DNA of 5,908 bases from Candidatus Dojkabacteria bacterium UBA2222 (GCA_002328465.1 DCUE01000004.1:1-5908); one strand, 5' to 3'. Counted from the first letter of the stretch, positions 1-5,288 are shown. The notes: generated from the letters alone by a model not told the origin. Numbers and translations are program-made.

Positions 1-951
1 CAGATGACTATGCAGACATTCCATAAAGGAGGAGTTCAAACAACTGACATTACTCAAGGGTTGCCAAGAGTAGAGGAGCTATTTGAAGCTAGGTCTCCAA
101 AGGCTACTGCCGAGGTATCAAGTATTAAGGGTAAGGTTCATGTTGATAGGGCAGAGGATGATTCAGCTACAATTACAATTGTTGGAGAAAAAGAGATGGT
201 AAGAGATTACATAGTCTCTGATTCAAAAAGTGTATTGGTAACAGATGGAGCACAAGTTAAAAATGGACAAGCAATATTCATTGACTCGGACGGAATGGAG
301 AAACAATCACCATTTGATGGAGTAGCAAAAATTGAAGGAGGAGTCTTAACACTTGCTGGTTCAATGAAGGCAGAGGAGAGTGTATCAGTATTACCAAATA
401 TCCCAGTACTAGTAAATGAGGGAGATGAAATAGAAGCAGGTACTCAGCTTATCGCGGGTTCTGTAGATCCAAAGAAGTTAGCAGATGTCGCAGGGATTCA
501 AGTTGCACAGAAATATATACTTGATGAGGTTCAGAAAGTGTTCAACGAACAGGCAGTACCTATCGATGATATTCATATAGAAGTCGTAATTAGGCAGATG
601 GCAAGATTAGGAAAGGTTATGGACTCAGGAGATACAGAGTATTTGGTTGGTTCAATGGTTAATAGGTTTGTTTCAGAGGTTAAAAATAACATACTTCTTG
701 GAAACGAGAAGAGGAAGGCTCTAATTATTCCAAAACTACTTGGTATTAAGGCTTCAGCCTTGTATACTGAGAGCTTCCTTTCAGCTATGTCATTCCAAGA
801 GCAGGTAAGGGTTTTGACTAATAGTGCAATTCTTGGTAAAACAGACTTCTTAAGAGGAATGAAAGAGAACGTTATCATTGGTAGAAGAATACCTTCTGGA
901 GATAGCGCTGCCTTATCCGAACTAAATGATCTCGAAGAGATTAAATTTTAA
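1..951 (+). CDS. rpoC: DNA-directed RNA polymerase subunit beta', C-terminal part (5' truncated by window)
   Basis: This is the C-terminal third of the beta' subunit of RNA polymerase, which forms much of the active-site cleft. The frame is open from base 1, so the gene starts outside the window; the ATG codons at 4 and 10 are internal. The first visible residues are the trigger loop (TMQTFH at visible residues 3-8), followed directly by the conserved DITQGLPRVEELFEAR block, so the large insertion that splits the trigger loop in proteobacteria is absent. The C-terminal jaw/clamp region follows, with HIEVVIRQM near residue 196 and the conserved VRVLT...LRGMKENVIIGRRIPSG segment before a short acidic tail. 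The trigger loop has Gln where bacterial enzymes usually have Arg (TMRTFH). It lies 25 bases upstream of rpsL on the same strand, the usual rpoBC-str arrangement. Identification is very secure. Confidence 0.98.
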   Translation, partial: QMTMQTFHKGGVQTTDITQGLPRVEELFEARSPKATAEVSSIKGKVHVDRAEDDSATITIVGEKEMVRDYIVSDSKSVLVTDGAQVKNGQAIFIDSDGMEKQSPFDGVAKIEGGVLTLAGSMKAEESVSVLPNIPVLVNEGDEIEAGTQLIAGSVDPKKLADVAGIQVAQKYILDEVQKVFNEQAVPIDDIHIEVVIRQMARLGKVMDSGDTEYLVGSMVNRFVSEVKNNILLGNEKRKALIIPKLLGIKASALYTESFLSAMSFQEQVRVLTNSAILGKTDFLRGMKENVIIGRRIPSGDSAALSELNDLEEIKF

Positions 952-957
952 TTGATT

Positions 958-976
958 TTGTTGTATAATACGAACC
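958..976 (+). promoter_or_regulatory. Candidate internal promoter for rpsL, giving a leaderless mRNA
   Basis: A perfect -10 hexamer TATAAT lies at 964-969 in the 25-base gap between rpoC and rpsL. Counting seven bases downstream puts the transcript start at about 976-977, on the A of the rpsL ATG. There is no Shine-Dalgarno sequence before that ATG. No good -35 element sits at 16-18 bases (best about 3 of 6 matches), so the call rests on the -10 box and its position. Readthrough from rpoC would also transcribe rpsL. Confidence 0.5.
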
Positions 977-1393
977 ATGCCGACGATTAACCAGTTAGTA
1001 AGAAAACCTAGAGTAGCGAAGAGAGAGAAGAGAAAACATATTGCTCTTGCTACAAATTTTAATCCTTTAAAAAATAGGTATAAAAAAGTTAATAACCCAT
1101 TTAAGAGAGCTGTATGTATACAGGTTAAAACTATGACTCCAAAGAAACCTAACTCTGCACTTCGTAAGGTTGCAAGAGTGAGGCTTTCTAATGGAATGGA
1201 AGTAACTGCATATATACCAGGAGAGGGACATAACCTTCAAGAGCACTCAGTAGTGATGGTAAAGGCTGGAAGAAAGAGAGACTTACCTGGTGTAAAGTAT
1301 ATTGTTGTAAGAGGAAAGTATGATACTGCAGGAGTAAAGGGAAGAATGAAAGCGAGATCTAAATATGGTGCTAAGAGACCAGAAACAGAATAA
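977..1393 (+). CDS. rpsL: 30S ribosomal protein S12
   Basis: S12 lies at the decoding centre of the small subunit and helps control tRNA selection; it is the classic target of streptomycin-resistance mutations. The 138-residue product begins MPTINQLVRKPR and carries the hallmark blocks TPKKPNSALRKVARVRL (55-70), EGHNLQEHSVV (83-93), DLPGVKY (102-108) and the C-terminal KARSKYGAKRP. It is longer than the 124-residue E. coli protein because of about 13 extra residues around positions 20-43; B. subtilis S12 has the same longer form, so this is a known variant. Lys56 matches E. coli Lys43, but Arg101 stands where Lys88 is usual. Asp102, equivalent to the Asp89 methylthiolated by RimO, is kept. 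The ATG at 977 gives the canonical N-terminus. There is no Shine-Dalgarno sequence, and TATAAT ends seven bases before the ATG. rpsG follows after 17 bases. Confidence 0.98.
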   Translation: MPTINQLVRKPRVAKREKRKHIALATNFNPLKNRYKKVNNPFKRAVCIQVKTMTPKKPNSALRKVARVRLSNGMEVTAYIPGEGHNLQEHSVVMVKAGRKRDLPGVKYIVVRGKYDTAGVKGRMKARSKYGAKRPETE

Positions 1394-1410
1394 CATATTA
1401 ATAAATAGTA

Positions 1411-1878
1411 ATGAGAGGAAAGAGAGCTAAAAAAAGAATAATTGCAAAAGATAGAAAATATAATGACGAGGTTATTGGTAGAATAATTAACAAGGTAATG
1501 CAGGGTGGAAGAAAATCAATAGCAGAAGAACTAGTATATTCCGCAATAGAATCAGGTGCAAAGAAAGCCAATACCCCAGTTATTGAATTCGTCCATACTG
1601 CAATTGATAATGTAAGACCTGCACTTGAGATTAAATCAAGAAGGGTTGGTGGTTCTAACTATCAAGTTCCTGTTCCAGTTAGTCCAAGAAGACAGGAGAC
1701 ATTATCAGTAAGATGGATTATTGATACCTCTAGATCTAAAACAGGTAAACCATTTGATAGACTTCTTGAAATTGAGATTCTCAATGCCTTTAATGGCGAG
1801 GGAGATGCTATTAAAAAGAAAGCCGATGTAGAGAGAATGGCAGAAGCTAATAAAGCATTTGCTCATTTTAGATGGTAA
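1411..1878 (+). CDS. rpsG: 30S ribosomal protein S7
   Basis: S7 is a primary 16S rRNA-binding protein that nucleates the head of the small subunit and lies near the E site. The 155-residue product has the usual family length, with a basic N-terminus (MRGKRAKKRI), the KSRRVGGSNYQVPV hairpin block at 75-89, RWII at 101-104 and the diagnostic ending RMAEANKAFAHFRW. The start at 1411 gives a normal N-terminus. The 17-base gap after rpsL is AT-rich with no Shine-Dalgarno motif, so initiation is either non-SD or coupled to rpsL. The gene is followed by an intrinsic terminator and a convergent gene. The usual next gene, fusA (elongation factor G), is therefore absent from this locus and presumably lies elsewhere. 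In many bacteria S7 represses its own operon translationally; no such site can be recognised here. Confidence 0.98.
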   Translation: MRGKRAKKRIIAKDRKYNDEVIGRIINKVMQGGRKSIAEELVYSAIESGAKKANTPVIEFVHTAIDNVRPALEIKSRRVGGSNYQVPVPVSPRRQETLSVRWIIDTSRSKTGKPFDRLLEIEILNAFNGEGDAIKKKADVERMAEANKAFAHFRW

Positions 1879-1899
1879 TCTAGATTTAAATGAAATTAG

Positions 1900-1927
1900 A
1901 AAGGAAGGGTAACCTTCCTTTTTTATT
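1900..1927 (+). terminator. Intrinsic terminator of the rpoC-rpsL-rpsG block, possibly bidirectional
   Basis: A perfect 9-base-pair inverted repeat (AAAGGAAGG at 1900-1908, CCTTCCTTT at 1913-1921) closes a four-base loop GTAA and runs into a T tract ending at 1924. It begins 21 bases after the rpsG stop. The glycosyltransferase gene coming from the other strand ends at 1923, inside the T tract, so the same hairpin also sits immediately after that gene. In that direction the T run is short and interrupted, so termination there should be weaker. Confidence 0.88.
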
Positions 1928-2861
1928 TAGTACTCTCAATTCTTTCCCATCCCGATTTAGGCATATCCTTCTTTAGGAGAACTCTTTCCCAAAGAATTTT
2001 AAACCAAGTAACTAATCGAATAGGGAATAGTAAGAGAGACCATTGAAGTTCTTTAATATTACGGGCATATCTAATTGCAAAGAAAGAGTAATTTAATTCT
2101 ATAAGGATACTTCTACTTTGCTTATCTCTCTTAAATACTCCAAAGTTTTTTAATTGAACAAATCCTCCAAGGGACCTTACCTTCTGTTTATAATAATCTT
2201 TTAGAGTAGTCGGGTATTTTACATAGCACTTCGCATCTGGTGCATAAGCAATCTGTTTACTTGCATTTCTAATTGAATAGGAGATATAGGCATCATCTGA
2301 GAGAACATTTTGAGGTATATCAAAGGCATAATTTCTAGTAGCCATTATATATCCACTCATCGGGAAAAAATGTTTATTACTAATATAGTAGTTCTTAACT
2401 TTCGAATTCATTGTTGAAATTCTCCTGTGATGTGCAGCATCTGATAGTAGATGTCCCCAATATCCCATCATAGTTGATTTACTATCCATTGATACTGGTC
2501 TCCCACTTACACCTCCAATGGTAATATCTTCGAAAGGAATAAGTAAGTTTTTAATAGAGTTTCTCTCAAAATAGGTATCTCCATCTGTAAGTATAAGAAT
2601 ATTTCCGTTTGCTTTTTTAAAGGCTAATTTCAAAGCATAAGGCTTTCCCTTTCTTGGATCTTGTATTTGAATATACTCCTTTTGTGATAAATGGAGTTTA
2701 TTGGCTTCCTCTAAGCCCGCATCTAAAGTCTCTTTATCTGGAGATAGTTGTATTATTTCAAACTCTGTATTCAAACCAGAATATTTTTTATCAGCAATAC
2801 ACCTTATACATTTCCCTATTGTATTAGGTTCTTTCCAAGATGTGATAATGATTGATACCAT
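1923..2861 (-). CDS. Family 2 glycosyltransferase, substrate unknown
   Basis: The protein probably transfers a sugar from a nucleotide-sugar donor to a cell-surface glycan or lipid acceptor; the substrate cannot be read from the sequence. The 312-residue product shows the GT-A fold in order: a nucleotide-binding start (MVSIIITSW), the KGKPYALKLAFKKANGNILILTDGD strand with the metal-binding DGD at 93-95, an acceptor-site region (FPMSGYIMATR, 166-176), the probable catalytic Asp pair in SDDAYISY (188-195), and QKVRS at 226-230, resembling the Q-x-x-R-W motif of processive family members but lacking its Trp. There is no signal peptide. A hydrophobic, aromatic stretch near 273-296 (WSLLLFP...WFKILW) may attach it to the membrane face. 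The ATG at 2861 begins the conserved first strand and lies five bases after a TATAAT box. It is convergent with rpsG and downstream of the L25 gene, with no functional link to either. The family call is secure; the role is open. Confidence 0.88.
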   Translation of the reverse strand: MVSIIITSWKEPNTIGKCIRCIADKKYSGLNTEFEIIQLSPDKETLDAGLEEANKLHLSQKEYIQIQDPRKGKPYALKLAFKKANGNILILTDGDTYFERNSIKNLLIPFEDITIGGVSGRPVSMDSKSTMMGYWGHLLSDAAHHRRISTMNSKVKNYYISNKHFFPMSGYIMATRNYAFDIPQNVLSDDAYISYSIRNASKQIAYAPDAKCYVKYPTTLKDYYKQKVRSLGGFVQLKNFGVFKRDKQSRSILIELNYSFFAIRYARNIKELQWSLLLFPIRLVTWFKILWERVLLKKDMPKSGWERIESTK

Positions 2862-2895
2862 TTCTGATTATATACAGTTACTGTGAAAATGAATA
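2862..2895 (-). promoter_or_regulatory. Candidate promoter of the glycosyltransferase gene, with a small dyad
   Basis: Reading the minus strand, TATAAT occupies 2872-2867 and ends five bases before the ATG at 2861. The predicted transcript would start at or within one base of the start codon, so the mRNA would be leaderless. There is no Shine-Dalgarno sequence. The hexamer at a 17-base spacing (2895-2890, TATTCA) is a poor -35. An 11-base dyad, ACAGT-T-ACTGT at 2874-2884 on the plus strand, lies just upstream of the -10 box, where a regulator could bind. Cotranscription from the L25 gene is also possible, because no terminator is visible in the 45-base gap. Confidence 0.5.
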
Positions 2896-2906
2896 GATAT
2901 CGGATT

Positions 2907-3563
2907 TTACTTTGCTTCTTCTGTTGGCGTGGTTGCCTCTTCTCCCTCAGGAGTCTCTTCTCCTTCTGCACTCTCTTCTTCAGTAGGTGCAACTACAATC
3001 TCTTCAACTTTTTGAGCTTCCGTAATAGTTACGATAGTTGCATTTGCAAGGTCATCATTTATTAATGACATACCCTTTGGCAATTCAATATCGTTAACAT
3101 TGATTGTTTGTCCCTGTCGGTCTAAGTTTGAAATATCAATTTCAATATATGGTTGTAATTCTGATAGTTTACATCTGACATCTATACTGTCTAAGACGTT
3201 AACTAGTACTCCTAAGTTATTCTTAACTGCAGGTGAGATACCAACGATATTAAATGGAATAGTAAATATCATTGAGACACTCTCATCTATTTTGAATAGG
3301 GAGACATGATTAATCTGTTCGGTAACAGGATTAATACTGAATTCTTTAACTAAGGTCTTAAATGAATCTTTCTCCAGTTCTGTATCTAATATAGTAGTTG
3401 ATGTTGTATTTCTGTACAACCACTCTGCATCTGATGTACTCATGGAGGTATTAAAAGATTCTCCTTTAGAATTGTAAACAACAGCAGGGGTTAAACCCTC
3501 TTTTCTAAGGTGTCTTACTTTCTTTCCGAGCACTTCTCTTTTTTGTAATTGAAGTTTTTCCAT
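2907..3563 (-). CDS. rplY: 50S ribosomal protein L25, long CTC/TL5 form with an acidic tail
   Basis: L25 binds 5S rRNA in the central protuberance of the large subunit. The two-domain form (CTC in Bacillus, TL5 in Thermus) is often stress-linked. From the ATG at 3563 the product has 218 residues: an N-terminal RNA-binding barrel (about 1-92, with KREVLGKKVRHLRKEGLTP at 8-26 and INPVTEQINHV at 77-87), a C-terminal CTC domain (about 95-182, with YIEIDISNLDRQGQ and NDIELPKG), and a low-complexity Glu/Thr/Pro tail (183-218). An in-frame TTG at 3602 would add 13 residues, but it falls in the -35 box of the gene's own promoter and the added residues do not resemble the family, so the ATG is preferred. 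The start has no Shine-Dalgarno sequence. It lies 72 bases after the acidic small gene and 45 bases before the glycosyltransferase. Confidence 0.93.
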   Translation of the reverse strand: MEKLQLQKREVLGKKVRHLRKEGLTPAVVYNSKGESFNTSMSTSDAEWLYRNTTSTTILDTELEKDSFKTLVKEFSINPVTEQINHVSLFKIDESVSMIFTIPFNIVGISPAVKNNLGVLVNVLDSIDVRCKLSELQPYIEIDISNLDRQGQTINVNDIELPKGMSLINDDLANATIVTITEAQKVEEIVVAPTEEESAEGEETPEGEEATTPTEEAK

Positions 3564-3602
3564 AACGAGTGAGAGTATAGCAAAGATAGATAGATTAATC
3601 AA
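3564..3602 (-). promoter_or_regulatory. rplY: Extended -10 promoter of the L25 gene, nearly leaderless
   Basis: On the minus strand TTGATT (3602-3597; 4 of 6 consensus matches) is followed by a 17-base spacer and TATACT (3579-3574; 5 of 6). A TGC immediately before the -10 box makes it an extended -10. The predicted start near 3567 leaves only about four bases before the ATG at 3563, with no room for a ribosome binding site. This placement also rules against the upstream TTG start. Confidence 0.72.
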
Positions 3603-3635
3603 TAATTAGAGGGTAGGAGAAGAATCTTTATCTTA

Positions 3636-3875
3636 TTATTCTTCTATCTCTTCTTCGTCCTCTTCTGGTTCTATAGAATCGTTATCAGTACTGTTAATTG
3701 CGCTTCCTGCTTCTACTGCCTGTTCCTGAGCTGGAGTAGTTGGTTCCGCTGGAATATTCTCTTCCTCGTCCTTCTTTTTAAAGAAGGCAATTAGGCTTTT
3801 AATAGTTTTCTGATCACTCTTTAAGGTAGGGTGTTTTGCTTCTTCTGGAGTATTTCCTTCTGTAAATTCTTCCAT
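3636..3875 (-). CDS. Small acidic, low-complexity hypothetical protein
   Basis: I do not recognise this 79-residue product. It is rich in Glu, Pro, Thr, Ala and Ser and ends in an almost wholly acidic run (PEEDEEEIEE). The only stretch with a likely fold is a short basic amphipathic helix at about 24-35 (TIKSLIAFFKKK); the rest looks disordered. There is no signal peptide, membrane segment or cysteine. It is divergent from hrcA across 117 bases and is followed on the same strand after 72 bases by the L25 gene, whose own C-terminal tail is similarly acidic. The start has no Shine-Dalgarno sequence. Support for real coding comes from an open frame between two well-defined genes, an ATG and TAA, and absence of a competing gene on the other strand; composition alone could mislead. 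It could be a nucleic-acid mimic, a chaperone- or ribosome-associated peptide, or a lineage-specific orphan. Confidence 0.6.
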   Translation of the reverse strand: MEEFTEGNTPEEAKHPTLKSDQKTIKSLIAFFKKKDEEENIPAEPTTPAQEQAVEAGSAINSTDNDSIEPEEDEEEIEE

Positions 3876-3901
3876 ATATTTTTTATTAACTTAATAATTT
3901 A

Positions 3902-3930
3902 AGTGTATATCCGAATATATAATTTTACAA
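3902..3930 (-). promoter_or_regulatory. Tentative promoter of the small acidic gene
   Basis: On the minus strand TTGTAA (3930-3925) and TACACT (3907-3902) are separated by 17 bases, each matching four of six consensus positions. The transcript would start near 3895, giving a leader of about 20 bases without a Shine-Dalgarno motif. The region is so AT-rich that several other hexamer pairs are possible. A 6-base inverted repeat, ACTTAA-TAAT-TTAAGT (3889-3904), overlaps the -10 box and predicted start. Confidence 0.3.
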
Positions 3931-3934
3931 ATTA

Positions 3935-3963
3935 TTGACACATTTCAAATTTACCAATATACT
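3935..3963 (+). promoter_or_regulatory. hrcA: Strong housekeeping-type promoter of the hrcA-grpE-dnaK operon
   Basis: A perfect -35 TTGACA (3935-3940) is separated by the ideal 17 bases from TATACT (3958-3963, 5 of 6 matches). The predicted transcription start is near 3970, inside the left arm of the CIRCE element. A near-consensus promoter of this kind fits an operon kept low by a repressor and released by heat shock, with no need for an alternative sigma factor. Confidence 0.9.
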
Positions 3964-3964
3964 C

Positions 3965-3991
3965 TTAGCAGATAACCTTAAGGAGTGCTAA
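3965..3991 (+). promoter_or_regulatory. CIRCE operator for HrcA, one perfect and one degenerate arm
   Basis: CIRCE is the inverted repeat TTAGCACTC-N9-GAGTGCTAA bound by HrcA. Here the right arm GAGTGCTAA (3983-3991) is perfect, the spacer is exactly nine bases, and the left arm reads TTAGCAGAT (3965-3973), matching six of nine positions. The six outer base pairs of the dyad (TTAGCA/TGCTAA) are intact. The element begins two bases after the -10 box, covers the predicted transcript start and ends one base before the hrcA ATG. A bound repressor should therefore block RNA polymerase, giving autoregulation of hrcA and control of grpE and dnaK. Confidence 0.92.
3980..3985 (+). promoter_or_regulatory. 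hrcA: Shine-Dalgarno sequence of hrcA, embedded in CIRCE
   Basis: AAGGAG lies seven bases before the hrcA ATG at 3993, a good ribosome binding site that supports this start. It overlaps the first bases of the right CIRCE arm. It is the only convincing Shine-Dalgarno sequence among the eight gene starts in the window. Confidence 0.75.
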
Positions 3992-3992
3992 C

Positions 3993-4721
3993 ATGCAGAG
4001 TATAACAGATAGGCAGAGAGAGATATTAATGGCGATAATTAGGGAGTTTATGGAAAACGCTGATGAAGTGGGTTCTCTATCTTTGTTGGAAAAATATGAT
4101 TTAGGGGTTAGCTCTGCAACTATTAGAAATGAAATGGCAAGACTAATGGAGCTGGGGCTACTTGAAAAAAGTCATGTGTCATCTGGTAGATTCCCAACAG
4201 ATCAAGCACTCAGGATGTATGTAAGTAATATATTAGGAAGTAGCTCTTTAAATCCTTTAATTACTGTAGAAATAAGGCAAGGAATCAATAGAGATAGGTT
4301 TTCTAAAGAGTCTGTTCTTAATTCAATATTAAGAATACTTTCGGAAGAAACCGAATCTGTAGCATTCATAGTACTAGATAGTATCTCAAGATATTGGGGA
4401 ATATCTAATCTTTTTAAGTATGAGGAGCTAAGAGATTGGTCAAAATTACAGAGAGTAGTAAATATTTTAGAAGATAGTAATTTCTTGAATAACATGATGC
4501 GAAAGTATAGTGGGTCCGGAGTCTCTTTAGTTATTGGTGAGGAATCAGGAATAAAGGGACTAGGAGAGTGTGCAATGGTTTTCACTCAATTGCCTTTCTG
4601 GGATACAAATAACGCACATATTGGAGTCATAGGGTCTAAGAGAATGGACTATGCAAAGAGTGTGCCTGCACTACGAGAAGTACAAAACTCAATGCGTAAT
4701 GCAATGAGGGGTTGGAGTTAA
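3993..4721 (+). CDS. hrcA: Heat-inducible transcription repressor HrcA, compact form
   Basis: HrcA binds CIRCE operators and represses chaperone genes until heat shock; in well-studied species its folding depends on GroEL. The N-terminal winged-helix DNA-binding domain is well kept: TDRQREILMAIIREFMENADEVGS (5-28), DLGVSSATIRNEMARLMELGLL (36-57, with the recognition helix) and SSGRFPTDQALRMYV (63-77). The C-terminal end is also typical, with GVSLVIGEES (176-185), CAMVF (193-197) and IGVIGSKRMDYAKSVP (210-225). The whole protein has 242 residues against about 340 usually. The loss lies in the middle: the text passes from LSEETESVAFIVL (117-129) almost directly to GISNLF (136-141), skipping much of the GAF-like core and the inserted dimerisation domain. 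There is no frameshift. It lies first in the operon behind a CIRCE; grpE follows after 18 bases. Identity is secure; how it dimerises or senses stress may differ. Confidence 0.95.
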   Translation: MQSITDRQREILMAIIREFMENADEVGSLSLLEKYDLGVSSATIRNEMARLMELGLLEKSHVSSGRFPTDQALRMYVSNILGSSSLNPLITVEIRQGINRDRFSKESVLNSILRILSEETESVAFIVLDSISRYWGISNLFKYEELRDWSKLQRVVNILEDSNFLNNMMRKYSGSGVSLVIGEESGIKGLGECAMVFTQLPFWDTNNAHIGVIGSKRMDYAKSVPALREVQNSMRNAMRGWS

Positions 4722-4739
4722 AATTTATACCAATTTAGT

Positions 4740-5288
4740 ATGAAATCAAATATAAACACAAAAAGTGTTCCAAAGGGAGATGCTTTGAAAAAGGAACAGG
4801 AGTTCGAAAAAAGAATAGAAGAATTGGCTTTAAGTATAGATAGGGTTGAAGATGAGAAACTTGAAATCATTAATCAACTTAAAAGAGCATTAGCTGATTA
4901 TCATAATTTAGAAGCTAATACTCAGAAGAGACTCTCTCTACTATACATGCAATCTAGAAAATCTTTAGCTGAGAAATTAATTCCTATTGTGGATGATATG
5001 ACAATGGCAGTTAAGAGTAAGGGAGAAATAGAGTTTGAAGAGAAATCTCTCTCATGGGCAAATGGTGTGGTAGAGATATTAGGGAATTTGGAGAAAAGTT
5101 TACTAGAGATAGGGTTAAGAAAATATATACCTGAAATTGGGAGTAAGTTTGAGCCAACTTTACATGAGGCTTTGAGTGTAATTGATGCTGATGTACCGGG
5201 TGTAATATTTGATGTAATACAACCAGGGTATGTTTTAGATGATACTGTAATACGACCATCAAGAGTGGTCGTTACAAAAAGTAAATAA
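4740..5288 (+). CDS. grpE: Nucleotide exchange factor GrpE
   Basis: GrpE is the cytoplasmic exchange factor that releases ADP from DnaK and so drives the substrate-release step of the chaperone cycle. The 182-residue product has the expected layout: a charged N-terminus, a long coiled-coil helix (about 16-75, Glu/Lys/Leu-rich, with ALADYHNLEANTQKR at 50-64), the four-helix-bundle dimer region (about 76-125, with LIPIVDDM at 80-87 and LLEIGL at 121-126), and the C-terminal beta domain that contacts DnaK, including the family signature FEPTLHEAL (137-145), PGVIFDVIQPGYVLDDTVIRPSRVVV (153-178). The ATG at 4740 suits this layout. The 18-base gap after hrcA has no Shine-Dalgarno sequence; a TATACC at 4726-4731 ends eight bases before the ATG but has no -35 partner. 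It should be cotranscribed with hrcA and repressed through the same CIRCE. Confidence 0.96.
   Translation: MKSNINTKSVPKGDALKKEQEFEKRIEELALSIDRVEDEKLEIINQLKRALADYHNLEANTQKRLSLLYMQSRKSLAEKLIPIVDDMTMAVKSKGEIEFEEKSLSWANGVVEILGNLEKSLLEIGLRKYIPEIGSKFEPTLHEALSVIDADVPGVIFDVIQPGYVLDDTVIRPSRVVVTKSK

Noticed and set aside
573..878. 101-codon minus-strand open frame inside rpoC
   Set aside because: It lies wholly within a strongly conserved coding region on the other strand and its translation resembles no known protein.
1..951. Recoded stop codons (UGA as Gly or Trp)
   Set aside because: All genes are intact under the standard code, every visible stop is TAA and Trp positions use TGG, so there is no sign of recoding.
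1037..1105. Extra residues in S12 taken as a novel insertion
   Set aside because: B. subtilis and other low-G+C Gram-positive bacteria have S12 of the same length with an equivalent extension, so the insertion is known.
2701..3309. Plus-strand small open frames opposite the glycosyltransferase and L25 genes
   Set aside because: All are complements of clear coding regions, with biased Cys/Phe/Ser composition typical of antisense translation.
3564..3602. In-frame TTG at 3602 as an earlier start for L25
   Set aside because: It overlaps the -35 box of a good promoter, and the added 13 residues do not match L25 N-termini; the ATG at 3563 gives the normal start.
3618..3645. 8-base-pair hairpin at the end of the acidic gene as a terminator
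   Set aside because: The stem is AT-rich with a 12-base loop, overlaps the coding end and has no T tract on either side.
4202..4585. 127-codon minus-strand open frame inside hrcA
   Set aside because: Antisense shadow of hrcA, with no promoter, start signal or recognisable domain.
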